A stretch of DNA of 64,000 nucleotides from Sphingomonas folli. GTDB lineage: Bacteria > Pseudomonadota > Alphaproteobacteria > Sphingomonadales > Sphingomonadaceae. Below are positions 46,869-55,604 of this stretch, one piece after another. The stretch covers positions 124,001 to 188,000 of the forward strand of contig NZ_JAHXZL010000003.1 in NCBI RefSeq assembly GCF_019429525.1, given 5' to 3'. The first letter of the stretch is position 1. Every line of letters begins with the position of its first letter. The notes under the pieces were generated by a model, which worked only from the letters and a program-made list of their open reading frames with translations, was not told where the DNA came from and did no database searches. The position numbers were made by a program, and so were the translations under genes.

Positions 46869-49382
46869 ATGGCGGCATGGTCTCGTCGCGGCGCGCTGGC
46901 GCTGCTGGTCTCGTCGGCGCTCTCGGGGCCGATCGCGGCGCAGGCGCCGGCCTCGCTCGCCTGGATGGCGCCCGCACTCGTCGAGCAGCAGCGCGCGGGC
47001 CAGTCCGACGACGCGCGCGAGGCGGTGGCGCGCGAGCGTGCCCGCGCGCTGGTGGGCGCGATGACGCTGCCGCAGAAGATGCAGCAGCTCACCGGCAGCC
47101 CGCCCTCGGTGCTGCCCGAGCTGCCGACCTGCTTCGGCGCGCGCCACGTCGACGGCATCGCCGCGCTGGCGATCCCCACGTTCCGCATCACCAACGGTCC
47201 GGTCGGCGTCGGCCAGAACGACTGCGTGTCGCTGGCGGTGCGCGACTCGATGACCTCGGATCGGCGATCCATGTTCCGCGCCTACACCGATCCCAGCTCG
47301 GCCAAGGCGACCGCCCTGCCCTCGGCGATGGCGGTCGCCGCCTCGTTCGACCCGCGGGTCGCGAGCGATTTCGGCGCGGTGATCGCGCGCGAGATGAACG
47401 ATCTGGCGCTCCACGTCTTCGAGGCGCCGGGCATGAACCTGGCCAGGCTGCCGATCCTGGGCCGCAACTTCGAGTATTTCGGCGAGGACCCTTATCTCGC
47501 CGGCACGATGGCGGTGGCCGAGATCCGCGCCGTCCAGGCCGGCAACATCATCGCCATGGCCAAGCATTTCGTCGCCAACGAGCAGGAGACGAACCGCATG
47601 ACGATCCAGGAGAGCGTCGACGAGCAGGTGCTGCGCGAGCTGTACCTGATCCCGTTCGAGATGAGCGTGAGGGACGCCAAGGTCGCCGCGGTCATGTGCT
47701 CGTACAATTTCCTCAACGGGCTGCAGGCCTGCGCCAACAAGCCGATGCTGACCGGCGTGCTGCGCGACGACTGGGGCTTCACCGGCTACGTCCAGACCGA
47801 CTTCTTCGCGCAGAAGAGCACCGCGCCCGCGCTCGACGCCGGGCTCGACCATGAGATGCCGACCCCGATCCACTGGGCGCCCGAGAAGCTGACCGCGGCG
47901 CTCGCCGAGAATGCGATCGCGCCGGCGCAGATCGACCGTGCGCTGGAGCGCCGCTACACGCAGGTGTTCAAGGCGGGCATCTTCGACCGACCCCTGCGCC
48001 AGACGCCGATCGACTATGCCGCGGGCGGCCGCGCCGCGCGCTCGATCGGCGCGCGCGCCGCGGTGCTGCTGCAGAACAACGGCGCGCTGCCGCTGGCGCC
48101 CACCGCGCGCACGATCGCGCTGGTCGGCAAGGCGACCCAGCCCTACGCGCAGCAGGCGATCGCGGGCGGCGCGATCCTGGGCAGGCCGATGGGCGCGGGC
48201 GGCGGCAGCTCCGACGTGGTGCCCGACTATACGGTGACGCCGCTCGACGGCCTGCGCGCCGGATTGCGCGCGGCGGGGCGCGCCGACGCCGCCGTCAGCC
48301 TGATCCTGGTCGACGACGCCAACCGCACCGCGACGATCGACGGCGCCACGGCCTCCTTCGACGAGGCGCTCGCGCGGATCGCCGCGGCGGACGCGGTGGT
48401 GGTGATGGCGGGGACCAACGCCGAGGAGGGCGCCGATCGCGCCAGCTTCACCGGCAAGGACGGCCACCGGCTCGCCCAGCCCGCGTCGGCCGGCCTGTCA
48501 CTCGACTGGTATGTCGCCAAGCCGAGCGCGATCGCCACCGCCGACGGCGAGCAACCCAACCCGGCGCGGTCGAGCGGCACGGGGGCGATGCTGTCCGCCA
48601 TCCTCGCGGCGCGCTCCACCACCGCCGCGGCGATGCCGGCGAAGACGGTGCTGGTGCTCAAGGACAATGCCAGCGTCGCGCTCGATCCCGCGCTGCTCGG
48701 CGCGCGCGGCCCGTCCATCCTCGAGGTCTGGTTCCCCGGCCAGGAGGACGGCAACATCGTCGCCGACCTGCTGCTCGGCCGCGCCGAGCCGACCGGGCGG
48801 CTGCCCGTCACCTTCCCGCTCGCCGGGCGCGGCTTCCTCGACTCGATCGCGCCAGCACAATTTCCCGGGATCCCGGCGGGCGACGGTCGGACGCAGACGG
48901 TCACCTACAGCGAGGGGCTGGCGATCGGCTATCGCTGGTACGATTCGCGTTGCAAGTCGACGCTTTGTGTCGCCTTCCCGTTCGGGCATGGCCTGTCGTA
49001 CACGCGCTTCAGTGCGAGCGCGCCGCGGCTCGAACCTGCCGGCGCGGACGGCACGCTGCGCGCGAGCGTCACGGTGCGCAACACCGGCGCACGCGCGGGG
49101 ACCGAGGTGGTGCAGGCCTATCTCACGCTGCCGCCGAGCGCGGACGCGCTGGGCCTGTCGCAGCCGCCACGGCGGCTGGTCGGTTTCGAGCGAGTCACGC
49201 TCGCACCCGGCGAGACGCGACGGGTGACGATCGCGGTCGATCCGGCGGCCAGCCACCACCCGATGAGCGTGTGGAGCAAGACGCAGCACGCCTGGATCAC
49301 GCCGCGCGGCCGCTACGTGCTGCGGCTCGGCACCTCGTCGGCGCTGGGCGACCTCGTCGAGGCGGGTAGCGTCACGCGCTGA
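46869..49382 (+). CDS. Glycoside hydrolase family 3 beta-glucosidase
   Basis: Secreted or periplasmic GH3 enzyme, 837 residues. The signal peptide ends PIAAQAPA. The TIM-barrel domain shows LPSAMAVAASFDPRVASDFG, GRNFEYFGEDPYLAGTMAVA and KHFVANEQETNR. The nucleophile aspartate is about D311 in GYVQTDFF. The alpha/beta sandwich (GTNAEEGADRASF) and C-terminal fibronectin-like domain (VQAYLTLPPSADALGLSQPP) complete the family plan. ATG 46869 is favoured as GGGAGG sits 6 nt upstream. GH3 enzymes remove terminal beta-glucosyl or xylosyl units; exact specificity is unknown. Confidence 0.94.
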   Translation: MAAWSRRGALALLVSSALSGPIAAQAPASLAWMAPALVEQQRAGQSDDAREAVARERARALVGAMTLPQKMQQLTGSPPSVLPELPTCFGARHVDGIAALAIPTFRITNGPVGVGQNDCVSLAVRDSMTSDRRSMFRAYTDPSSAKATALPSAMAVAASFDPRVASDFGAVIAREMNDLALHVFEAPGMNLARLPILGRNFEYFGEDPYLAGTMAVAEIRAVQAGNIIAMAKHFVANEQETNRMTIQESVDEQVLRELYLIPFEMSVRDAKVAAVMCSYNFLNGLQACANKPMLTGVLRDDWGFTGYVQTDFFAQKSTAPALDAGLDHEMPTPIHWAPEKLTAALAENAIAPAQIDRALERRYTQVFKAGIFDRPLRQTPIDYAAGGRAARSIGARAAVLLQNNGALPLAPTARTIALVGKATQPYAQQAIAGGAILGRPMGAGGGSSDVVPDYTVTPLDGLRAGLRAAGRADAAVSLILVDDANRTATIDGATASFDEALARIAAADAVVVMAGTNAEEGADRASFTGKDGHRLAQPASAGLSLDWYVAKPSAIATADGEQPNPARSSGTGAMLSAILAARSTTAAAMPAKTVLVLKDNASVALDPALLGARGPSILEVWFPGQEDGNIVADLLLGRAEPTGRLPVTFPLAGRGFLDSIAPAQFPGIPAGDGRTQTVTYSEGLAIGYRWYDSRCKSTLCVAFPFGHGLSYTRFSASAPRLEPAGADGTLRASVTVRNTGARAGTEVVQAYLTLPPSADALGLSQPPRRLVGFERVTLAPGETRRVTIAVDPAASHHPMSVWSKTQHAWITPRGRYVLRLGTSSALGDLVEAGSVTR

Positions 49383-49400
49383 GCCGCCCTTAACGCAGAA

Positions 49401-49430
49401 GGAGGACGGCGCCGCGCGGCGTCGTCCTCC
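49401..49430. terminator. Hairpin between GH3 and PEP-CTERM genes
   Basis: GGAGGACGGCGCC and GGCGTCGTCCTCC pair in 12 of 13 positions around GCGC, in the 86-bp gap between convergent genes. It can act on both strands; there is no T-run. Confidence 0.7.
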
Positions 49431-49468
49431 CTCGCTTCAGCTATCGGCGGGGTTACCGCCGACGCCGA

Positions 49469-50020
49469 TCAGATGGCCTGGCTGAAGCGCACCGCGGTGC
49501 GGCGGCGACGCATCGCGTAGCCGACCACGCCGAAGCCCATGATCATCATCGCCCAGGTGGCGGGCTCAGGCACCGCCGCCGGGGTGAAGGTCGCCTGGCC
49601 GCCGTACGCGCCGTTGCCGCGCGACAGGCCGTTGACGACGAGGCGGTTCAGCTGACCCGCGACGATCGGCACGTTGTTGACGAAAGCGACCTCGAAGCGG
49701 CCCTCTTCCGTCTTCGTGATCTTGGCGGCAGAGCCGTTGATCGTCACGGAGGTGAAATCGAGGTCGTTGACCGAACCGAGGTCGGTGACGCTGGTGGTCA
49801 CCGTGCCGCTGCCCAGACCGTCGGACGGCAGCGTGAAGGTGAAGGTGTCCGAGAACTCGCCGGCGGCGATGCCGGTGTTCTTGAACGCACCCGAGAAGGT
49901 GCCGCCGGCGCCGGCGGTCGCGGTGAAGTTCGGCGAGCCGACCGGGAAGGTGGCCGCCTCGGCCGAGACGGCACCCAGCGCCGCAGCGGCCGCCATGGTG
50001 ATGGCAACGAGCTTTTTCAT
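49469..50020 (-). CDS. PEPxxWA-CTERM sorting-domain protein
   Basis: Exported beta-rich protein of 183 residues. Its Sec signal (KKLVAITMAAAAALGAVSAE) is followed by a Gly/Thr/Ser-rich body (GTFSGAFKNTGIAAGEFSDT, then SVTDLGSVNDLDF). The tail VPEPATWAMMIMGFGVVGYA ends in MRRRRTAVRFSQA. It resembles FxDxF-PEP/PEPxxWA surface proteins of sphingomonads, processed by an exosortase that is not in the window. GGGAG lies 5 nt before the ATG. The next gene on the other side encodes a FeeM-like synthase, a family reported to travel with this sorting system. Confidence 0.93.
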   Translation of the reverse strand: MKKLVAITMAAAAALGAVSAEAATFPVGSPNFTATAGAGGTFSGAFKNTGIAAGEFSDTFTFTLPSDGLGSGTVTTSVTDLGSVNDLDFTSVTINGSAAKITKTEEGRFEVAFVNNVPIVAGQLNRLVVNGLSRGNGAYGGQATFTPAAVPEPATWAMMIMGFGVVGYAMRRRRTAVRFSQAI

Positions 50021-50536
50021 AGGAACTCCCTTTGCTTCGAGTCGGCTGATGTCATGTGCCTAGCGTCGCTATGACACAGCCCCCCCGAAGGGATGAACAA
50101 AAAATTAACGATAGCTGCTCCCATTCGGGGCAATCGCATTGCAACAAAAAAGCATTGCATCGCGGAACTTTGGTGGAGGCGATCGCAGCGTCCATCCGAG
50201 AAATCGCACGACTCACCTTTCGCCGCCTCGGACCGACTAGGACCTGTTAACTAAATCTGCTCTAGCGAGGATGCCGTTACGAACTCGCTCAACGTGCTGA
50301 TGAAACACGAACGATAAAACTAGGGGTCCAAGTTAGTTCAGACGCGGATCAGTCGCGCGCCAGTCCTGGTGCCGGTTGAGAGGATTAGCCTGTCAGTGAT
50401 GTACGTGCGGTATCTGGCATGACTGCTGGATTCCGAGCGGGATAATGTGTCTGCGGCGATCATCGCGGCCGCGGCGGTGATCGCACGTGTCCAAAATCCG
50501 ACTGTCGAAAACGGTTCCTCGATCCAAAGGTGATGT
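50021..50536. other. AT-rich divergent intergenic region
   Basis: A 516-bp gap between the divergent PEP-CTERM and FeeM-like genes, clearly more AT-rich than the rest. It holds two exact copies of GCATTGCA 16 bp apart (50136-50143 and 50152-50159) with an A-run between them. I see no tRNA or rRNA. A 77-codon minus-strand frame at 50338-50571 is low in protein character and overlaps the FeeM-like start; I do not call it. The region probably contains two promoters and operators. Confidence 0.6.
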
Positions 50537-51388
50537 ATGCCGCCACGCTCCCTTGACCTGGGCCGACACATGGACGGCTCATCTTCTGCTCTGCTTGAGA
50601 ACGCCCTGGCTCCACTGCGTCAGGCGTTCCATTTCTCGACCATGATCCCCGGCAACGACGGCCAGAAGCACGCGCTGGTGATCAAGGTCGCCGCCGGCGA
50701 GGCCGACCGCGCTGCAGCACGATCGCTGCTCAACAAGCGTTACGGCTGGCGCGGGTACGGCGAGACTCACAGCATCCCGACCAGCGCGACCCATTCGACC
50801 TTCACCGCCTTCATCGACGGTGAACTGGTCGGCACGCTGACGCTCGGGGTGGACTCGCCCGCCGGGATGGAGATCGACCACACCTTCCGCAACGAGCTCA
50901 ACACCTACCGCCGCGTGCCGGGCGCGCAGTTGTGCGAGCTCACCAAATTCGCCTTCGAGACGTCGGTGCAGTCGAAGGCGATCCTCGCCGCCTTCTTCCA
51001 CTTCATCTTCATCTACGGTGAGTGCCGCTACGACTGCACCGACCTGTTCATCGAGGTGAACCCGCGTCACCGCCGCTTCTACGAGGCGATGCTCGGCTTC
51101 GATCGCGTGGGCGGGCTGAAGGAGAACGCCGACGTCGGCGCGCCGTCGCAGCTGATGCACCTCGAGGTCGCGCAGATCCGCGCGCAGGTCGACGAGTACA
51201 CGCGCTCGGCCAGCGGCGTCAGCGAGCGGTCGCTCTACCCCTTCTTCCTCTCGGGCGAGATCGAGAGCGACGTGCGGCTGAAGATGGAGCGCGGCGGCCT
51301 CTCCGCCGCACAGGCGCACCGCGCCGCGGTCGCGAGCCAGCGCCAGCCCAACGCGATCGACGCCGGCGTCGCGCTCGGCCACGCCTGA
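50537..51388 (+). CDS. FeeM-like long-chain N-acyl amino acid synthase
   Basis: GNAT-fold protein of 283 residues. Conserved parts are AARSLLNKRYGWRGYGETHS, STFTAFIDGELVGTLTLGVD, the region GAQLCELTKFAFE and LFIEVNPRHRRFYEAMLGF. These match FeeM-type synthases, which condense acyl-ACP with an amino acid such as tyrosine to give a lipid signal or membrane component. The C-terminal 60 residues (ERSLYPFFLSGEIESDVRLK) are also kept in family members. ATG 50537 with AAGG 6 nt upstream is preferred; ATG 50570 would remove 11 residues. Product unproven. Confidence 0.85.
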   Translation: MPPRSLDLGRHMDGSSSALLENALAPLRQAFHFSTMIPGNDGQKHALVIKVAAGEADRAAARSLLNKRYGWRGYGETHSIPTSATHSTFTAFIDGELVGTLTLGVDSPAGMEIDHTFRNELNTYRRVPGAQLCELTKFAFETSVQSKAILAAFFHFIFIYGECRYDCTDLFIEVNPRHRRFYEAMLGFDRVGGLKENADVGAPSQLMHLEVAQIRAQVDEYTRSASGVSERSLYPFFLSGEIESDVRLKMERGGLSAAQAHRAAVASQRQPNAIDAGVALGHA

Positions 51389-51533
51389 TCCGCGGCCGGC
51401 GGCGGGTGCGATGAAGCGGGGCGTTCGCCCCGCCGCGCCGACGGGGCGACGGAGATGAGGCGGGACAAGGACCTCGATCTCGACGCGATCGCGCGCTAGG
51501 CCGCGACGGTCGGGTGACGGGGAAGGACGAGGG

Positions 51534-52163
51534 TTGGCGCTTCACACCTGGTGGCTCTTCGTCGGGGCGGTGTTCCTGCTCTCCGGTACCCCCGGGCCGA
51601 ACATGCTCCACGTGATGACGCGCTCGCTGCAGTTCGGGCTGCGGCGCAGCGTCGCGGCGATGGCGGGATGCCTCGCCGCGGTCGTGTCGGTGCTGGCCGC
51701 CTCCGCAGCCGGGCTCACCACGCTGCTGCTCGCGGTGCCCGGGGCGTTCGCGGCGCTGCGCTACGCCGGCGCCGCCTATCTGGTGTATCTCGGGATCAGG
51801 GCGTGGCGCGCCGAGGCGGCGCCGCTCGACGTCGGCGCGGGCGAGCTGGCGCCGCGGTGGTCGCGCGCGGCGCTCTTCCGCGGCGGCTTCGCGATCGGCA
51901 TCAGCAACCCCAAGCTGATCCTGTTCGCCGCCGCGTTCCTGCCGCAGTTCATCGATCCGGCGCGGGCCAAGCCGCCGCAGTTCCTCGTCCTCGTACTGAG
52001 CTTCGCGGCGGTCGAGGCGGGGTGGTACGCGGCCTATGCGCTCGGCGGACGGTCGCTGGCACGTCATCTGACGCGCCCGGCGATCCGCCGCGGCTTCGAC
52101 CGCCTCACCGGCACGATCTTCATCGGCTTCGGCCTCGCACTGCTGAGCGTGAAGCCGGCCTGA
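51534..52163 (+). CDS. LysE/RhtB family translocator
   Basis: Inner-membrane amino-acid exporter of 209 residues with about six helices. The family mark PGP is seen in FLLSGTPGPNMLHVM, followed by SLQFGLRRSVAAMAGCL, AGAAYLVYLGIRAWR and FAIGISNPKLILFAAAFLPQ. RhtB-type proteins export homoserine, threonine, leucine or other small molecules; substrate unknown. The start is TTG at 51534 after GGACGAGGG. It is 37 bp before the Gfo/Idh/MocA gene and may be co-transcribed with it. Confidence 0.92.
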   Translation: MALHTWWLFVGAVFLLSGTPGPNMLHVMTRSLQFGLRRSVAAMAGCLAAVVSVLAASAAGLTTLLLAVPGAFAALRYAGAAYLVYLGIRAWRAEAAPLDVGAGELAPRWSRAALFRGGFAIGISNPKLILFAAAFLPQFIDPARAKPPQFLVLVLSFAAVEAGWYAAYALGGRSLARHLTRPAIRRGFDRLTGTIFIGFGLALLSVKPA

Positions 52164-52200
52164 TCGGGACGAATCATCCACGGTACTCGGAGCGACGCGC

Positions 52201-53229
52201 ATGGCGGACATGATCGGGGTCGGACTGGTCGGCTACGGCCTCGGCGGGCGCGCCTTCCACGCGCCCTATGTCACGACCACGCCGGGGCTGGCACTGCGCG
52301 GCATCGTCTCGCGCGACCCCGCCAAGGTCCACGCCGACCTGCCCGAGGCGCGCGTCCTGCCCAGCGTCGAGGCGCTGCTCGCCGACGACGCGATCGCGCT
52401 GGTGATCGTCTCCAGCCCCGATTCGCTCCATGCCGCGCACGCGCGCGCCGCGCTGGCGGGGGGCAAGCACGTGCTGGTCGATAAGCCGTTCGCGACCGCG
52501 CTCACCGACGCGCGCGCGCTCGTCGCGGCCGCGGAGAGCGCCGGGCGCCTGCTCACCGTCTTCCACAACCGTCGCTGGGACGCGGACTTCCTCACGCTGC
52601 GCGGGCTGATCGCGGCGGGCACGCTGGGCGAGGTGGTGAGCTACGAGAGCCGCTTCGATCGCTGGCGCCCGATCCCGGCGACGACCTGGAAGGAAGCGCG
52701 CGCGGGGGGATCGTGGCTCGATCTCGGTCCTCACCTGGTCGATCAGGCGCTGCTGCTGTTCGGCCGCCCGTGCGCGATCGCCGCTGACATCGCGACGCTG
52801 CGCCGCGACGCGCCAGCCCCCGACTATTTCCAGGCCACGCTGCGCTATCCCGACCGGCGCGTGACGCTTCACTCGAGCAAGCTCGCCGCCGACCACGGCC
52901 TGCGCCTGGCGGTCCACGGCACGCGCGGCAGCTGGGTCAAGCACGGGCTCGACCCGCAGGAGGCGGCGACGGTCGCCGGGCGGCGCCCGGGCGGCGACGA
53001 CTGGGGCCACGACCCGGTCGAGGGGCTGCTCACGCCCGGCGCGGCGGGGGTCGCCGCCACGCGCGTGCCCAACCGGCGCGGCGACTATCGGCTGTTCTGG
53101 TCGGCGCTGGCGGCGGCGATCCGCGGCGAGGGACCGAACCCGGTGCCGCCGCACGAGGCACTCGCGGTGATGGAAGTGCTCGACGCCGGGCTGCGCAGCG
53201 CGGCGGAGCGGCGCGAGATCACGCTCTAG
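52201..53229 (+). CDS. Gfo/Idh/MocA family oxidoreductase
   Basis: NAD(P)-dependent sugar or inositol dehydrogenase-like protein, 342 residues. The Rossmann fold opens VGLVGYGLGGRAFHAPYV. The E/D-K-P motif that binds the cofactor is VLVDKPFATALTDARAL. The catalytic-type histidine lies in SWLDLGPHLVDQALLLFG. Closest in pattern to the YdgJ/IolW (scyllo-inositol dehydrogenase) subgroup with GRAFHAP, but substrate is uncertain. The ATG at 52201 starts directly at the conserved N-terminus. Confidence 0.93.
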   Translation: MADMIGVGLVGYGLGGRAFHAPYVTTTPGLALRGIVSRDPAKVHADLPEARVLPSVEALLADDAIALVIVSSPDSLHAAHARAALAGGKHVLVDKPFATALTDARALVAAAESAGRLLTVFHNRRWDADFLTLRGLIAAGTLGEVVSYESRFDRWRPIPATTWKEARAGGSWLDLGPHLVDQALLLFGRPCAIAADIATLRRDAPAPDYFQATLRYPDRRVTLHSSKLAADHGLRLAVHGTRGSWVKHGLDPQEAATVAGRRPGGDDWGHDPVEGLLTPGAAGVAATRVPNRRGDYRLFWSALAAAIRGEGPNPVPPHEALAVMEVLDAGLRSAAERREITL

Positions 53230-53291
53230 CGCGGCGCCGTCGCTTCCTTCCCCCGGTCACTCTGCTAGGCTGCAGCGGACCAGGAGGGGCG

Positions 53292-54224
53292 ATGCGCACG
53301 ATCCGGATCACGGCGATGCTGGCGATGGCGGCGGGGAGCCTCGCCGCCTCTGCCGCCCCCGCTCCTCTCCCCACCGGCGCGGTCAGGCTGGAGGGGCCGT
53401 TCGAGCTCCACTCGCGCGTCTATCCGGGCACCGTGCGGCGGTACTGGGTCTATGTTCCGCCCGGTTACGATCCGGCGCGCCCGCCCAACCTGCTGCTCTT
53501 CCAGGATGGTCAGCGCGCGACCAACCCGACCGGCTCGCTCAAGGTCCCGGCGGTGCTCGACACGCTGATCCGCGGCGGTGCGCTGCCGCCGACGCTCGGC
53601 GTCTTCGTCACCCCCGGACACCGCGCCGCCACCTACCCGACCGACCTGGGCATGCAGAACCCCGACCATCGCGTCGAGGAATATGACGCCCTCTCGGACG
53701 ATTACGCGCGGATGACGCTCGACGAGCTGCTGCCGGCGGTCTCACGCCGCTGGCGCTTCACCGCGGAACCCCGTCGCCGCGCGATCGGCGGCACCTCGAG
53801 CGGCGCGATCGCCGCCTGGACGGTGGCGTGGCGGCATCCCGAGGCGTTCGGCGACGTCATCAGCTTCATCGGCAGCTATACGTCGATCGGCCTCCGTCTC
53901 GGTCCGGACGGCACGCCGGTGACGCTCGGCGGGGACGTCTATCCCGGGCTGATCCGCAAGTCGCCGATCCGCCCGCTCCGCGTCTTCTTCCAGGACGGCA
54001 GCGCCGACCTCGACAACGAGCACGGCAACTGGTTCCTCGCGAACCAGCAGATGGTCAAGGCGCTCGCCTGGGCCAACGGCCATGCCGACGCGCAGCGCCA
54101 GCCCGGCCCGCGCTACGACGTCCGCTACCGGTGGACGGCGGGCGGCCACTCGGACGCGGACGGCGGCGCGCTGCTGCCCGCGGCGCTCCGGTGGATCTGG
54201 CGGGACCAGCCGGTCGCGCGATGA
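53292..54224 (+). CDS. Secreted esterase D/enterochelin esterase-like hydrolase
   Basis: Alpha/beta-hydrolase of 310 residues with a signal peptide (MLAMAAGSLAASAAPA). The N-terminal RRYWVYVPPGYDPARPPNLL and LLFQDGQRATNP are typical of the Fes/esterase D group. The nucleophile serine is in IGGTSSGAIAAWTVAWRHPE; a histidine late in the protein (AGGHSDADGGALLPAALRW) probably completes the triad. Members cleave ferric enterobactin, carbohydrate esters or polysaccharide-bound acyl groups; the substrate here is unknown. It is preceded by AGGAGG and followed by an SDR gene 83 bp on. Confidence 0.9.
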   Translation: MRTIRITAMLAMAAGSLAASAAPAPLPTGAVRLEGPFELHSRVYPGTVRRYWVYVPPGYDPARPPNLLLFQDGQRATNPTGSLKVPAVLDTLIRGGALPPTLGVFVTPGHRAATYPTDLGMQNPDHRVEEYDALSDDYARMTLDELLPAVSRRWRFTAEPRRRAIGGTSSGAIAAWTVAWRHPEAFGDVISFIGSYTSIGLRLGPDGTPVTLGGDVYPGLIRKSPIRPLRVFFQDGSADLDNEHGNWFLANQQMVKALAWANGHADAQRQPGPRYDVRYRWTAGGHSDADGGALLPAALRWIWRDQPVAR

Positions 54225-54307
54225 GCGTCGCCGCCCCGCCGTGAACGATCCGCCGCGCCGATCATTGTGCGGCGGTCCTTCCCCTCGCGATCCGGAGCGA
54301 ACCCACC

Positions 54308-55081
54308 ATGAAGAGCAGCGGCAACACGATCCTGATGACCGGCGGCGGCAGCGGCATCGGCGAGGCGCTCGCGCATCGTTTCCACGACCGCGGCGACACC
54401 GTCATCATCGCGGGGCGTCGGCGTGACGCGCTCGAGCAGGCCGCGGCGGGGCGCGAGCGGATCCACGTCGTCACGCTCGACGTCGAGGACCCCGGCGCGA
54501 TCGACGCCTTCGCGCGCCAGGTCGTCGCCGATTTCCCCGCGCTCAACGTGCTGTTCAACAACGCCGGGATCATGAAGTTCGAGGACCTCACCGCGCGCCG
54601 CGACCTCGCCGACGCCGAGGCGACGGTCGCGATCAACCTGCTCGGCCCGATCCGGCTGACCGACGCGCTGGTCGAGCATCTCAGCGCGCAGCCCGACGCC
54701 GCGATCGTCACCGTCACCTCGGGCCTCGCCTATGTGCCGCTGGTGGCGGCGCCGACCTATTCGGCGACCAAGGCGGCGATCCACTCCTACACGGTCTCGC
54801 TGCGCACGCAGCTGGCCGGCAAGGTGGAGGTGATCGAGCTGGCGCCGCCCGGGGTGCGGACCGACCTCACGCCGGGCCAGGCCAATCGACCCGGCTATAT
54901 GCCGCTCGAGGCCTTCGCCGACGCGGTCGCGGCGCAGTTCGCGCAGCAGCCGACGCCGCGCGAGATCCTGGTCGACGAGGTGCAGTTTTTGCGTCAGGCC
55001 GAGCGCGAGGGCCGCTTCGACGAGACGCTGAAGACGCTGACCGAGCGCGCCGCGCAGCAGCGCGCCGCGGGCGGCTCCTGA
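54308..55081 (+). CDS. SDR family oxidoreductase (DltE-like)
   Basis: Classical short-chain dehydrogenase/reductase, 257 residues. The cofactor motif is TGGGSGIG at 11-18 and the NNAG motif is in VLFNNAGIMKF. The active-site pattern is S (VTVTSGLAYV), Y and K (YSATK near 151). The tail VDEVQFLRQAEREGRFDETL is typical of the DltE/short-chain oxidoreductase subgroup, in which the substrate is unknown. The gene is convergent with the DUF427 gene, 28 bp away. Confidence 0.92.
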   Translation: MKSSGNTILMTGGGSGIGEALAHRFHDRGDTVIIAGRRRDALEQAAAGRERIHVVTLDVEDPGAIDAFARQVVADFPALNVLFNNAGIMKFEDLTARRDLADAEATVAINLLGPIRLTDALVEHLSAQPDAAIVTVTSGLAYVPLVAAPTYSATKAAIHSYTVSLRTQLAGKVEVIELAPPGVRTDLTPGQANRPGYMPLEAFADAVAAQFAQQPTPREILVDEVQFLRQAEREGRFDETLKTLTERAAQQRAAGGS

Positions 55082-55109
55082 TCGCGCCCCGCGGCATGGG
55101 CCGGTGATC

Positions 55110-55604
55110 TCACCAGCCCATGCTGCCGGGCACGCCCTTGAACGGCCCGGCGACGTCGGGCGTGATCCAGCCGCCGTAGAAGCCGCCCGGCTGCGGGGTG
55201 ACCACCTCGCCGTCCACCGTGCAGCGGTCCAGCGGCGCGGCGTAGAAAGCGAGGTGATCGCGCAGCAGCGCGAAGCCGGGCGTCGGGTCAGGGTAGCTCC
55301 AAGCGACGTCGCGCAGCAGCTCGTCGCCGACCGCGAGGTGCCAGTAGACCGCCTCGCCCTTCAACTCGCAGAACGAGCGCCGCGCCGACGGGCGCAGCAA
55401 TGCCAGATTGACGTCGGCGGGCGGCAGGTACCAGCTCGGCGGGTGGCTCGTCTCCAGCGTCCGCGCCGCCGCGCGCGTGTCGGCCACGACCTCGCCGCGG
55501 TGATCGACACGGACGTGGCGGCGACTCGGCGCCGCGACGGCGGGGCGCGGATAGTCCCACACGCTCTCCTGGCCGGGCCCGACCGGCGCGCGCACCGGCC
55601 TCAT
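55110..55604 (-). CDS. DUF427 domain-containing protein
   Basis: A 164-residue cytosolic protein. Family features are WDYPRPAVAAPSRRHVRV, TSHPPSWYLPPADVNLALL and the core SFCELKGEAVYWHLAVGDEL with the closing AFYAAPLDRCTVDGEVVTPQ and PGGFYGGWITPDVAGPFKG. DUF427 proteins form a small beta fold of unknown activity and are often near oxidoreductases. The ATG at 55604 overlaps the preceding DCC gene stop (ATGA), so the two are translated together. It is the last gene of the FAD-TspO cassette. Confidence 0.9.
   Translation of the reverse strand: MRPVRAPVGPGQESVWDYPRPAVAAPSRRHVRVDHRGEVVADTRAAARTLETSHPPSWYLPPADVNLALLRPSARRSFCELKGEAVYWHLAVGDELLRDVAWSYPDPTPGFALLRDHLAFYAAPLDRCTVDGEVVTPQPGGFYGGWITPDVAGPFKGVPGSMGW

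Noticed and set aside
50338..50571. 77-codon minus-strand frame before the FeeM-like gene
   Set aside because: No family resemblance, no ribosome site, and it overlaps the FeeM-like start in a region that looks regulatory.
51455..51499. 14-codon frame starting ATGAGGCGGGAC after GGAG
   Set aside because: Has a plausible ribosome site but is too short and unsupported to call; it could be a relic.
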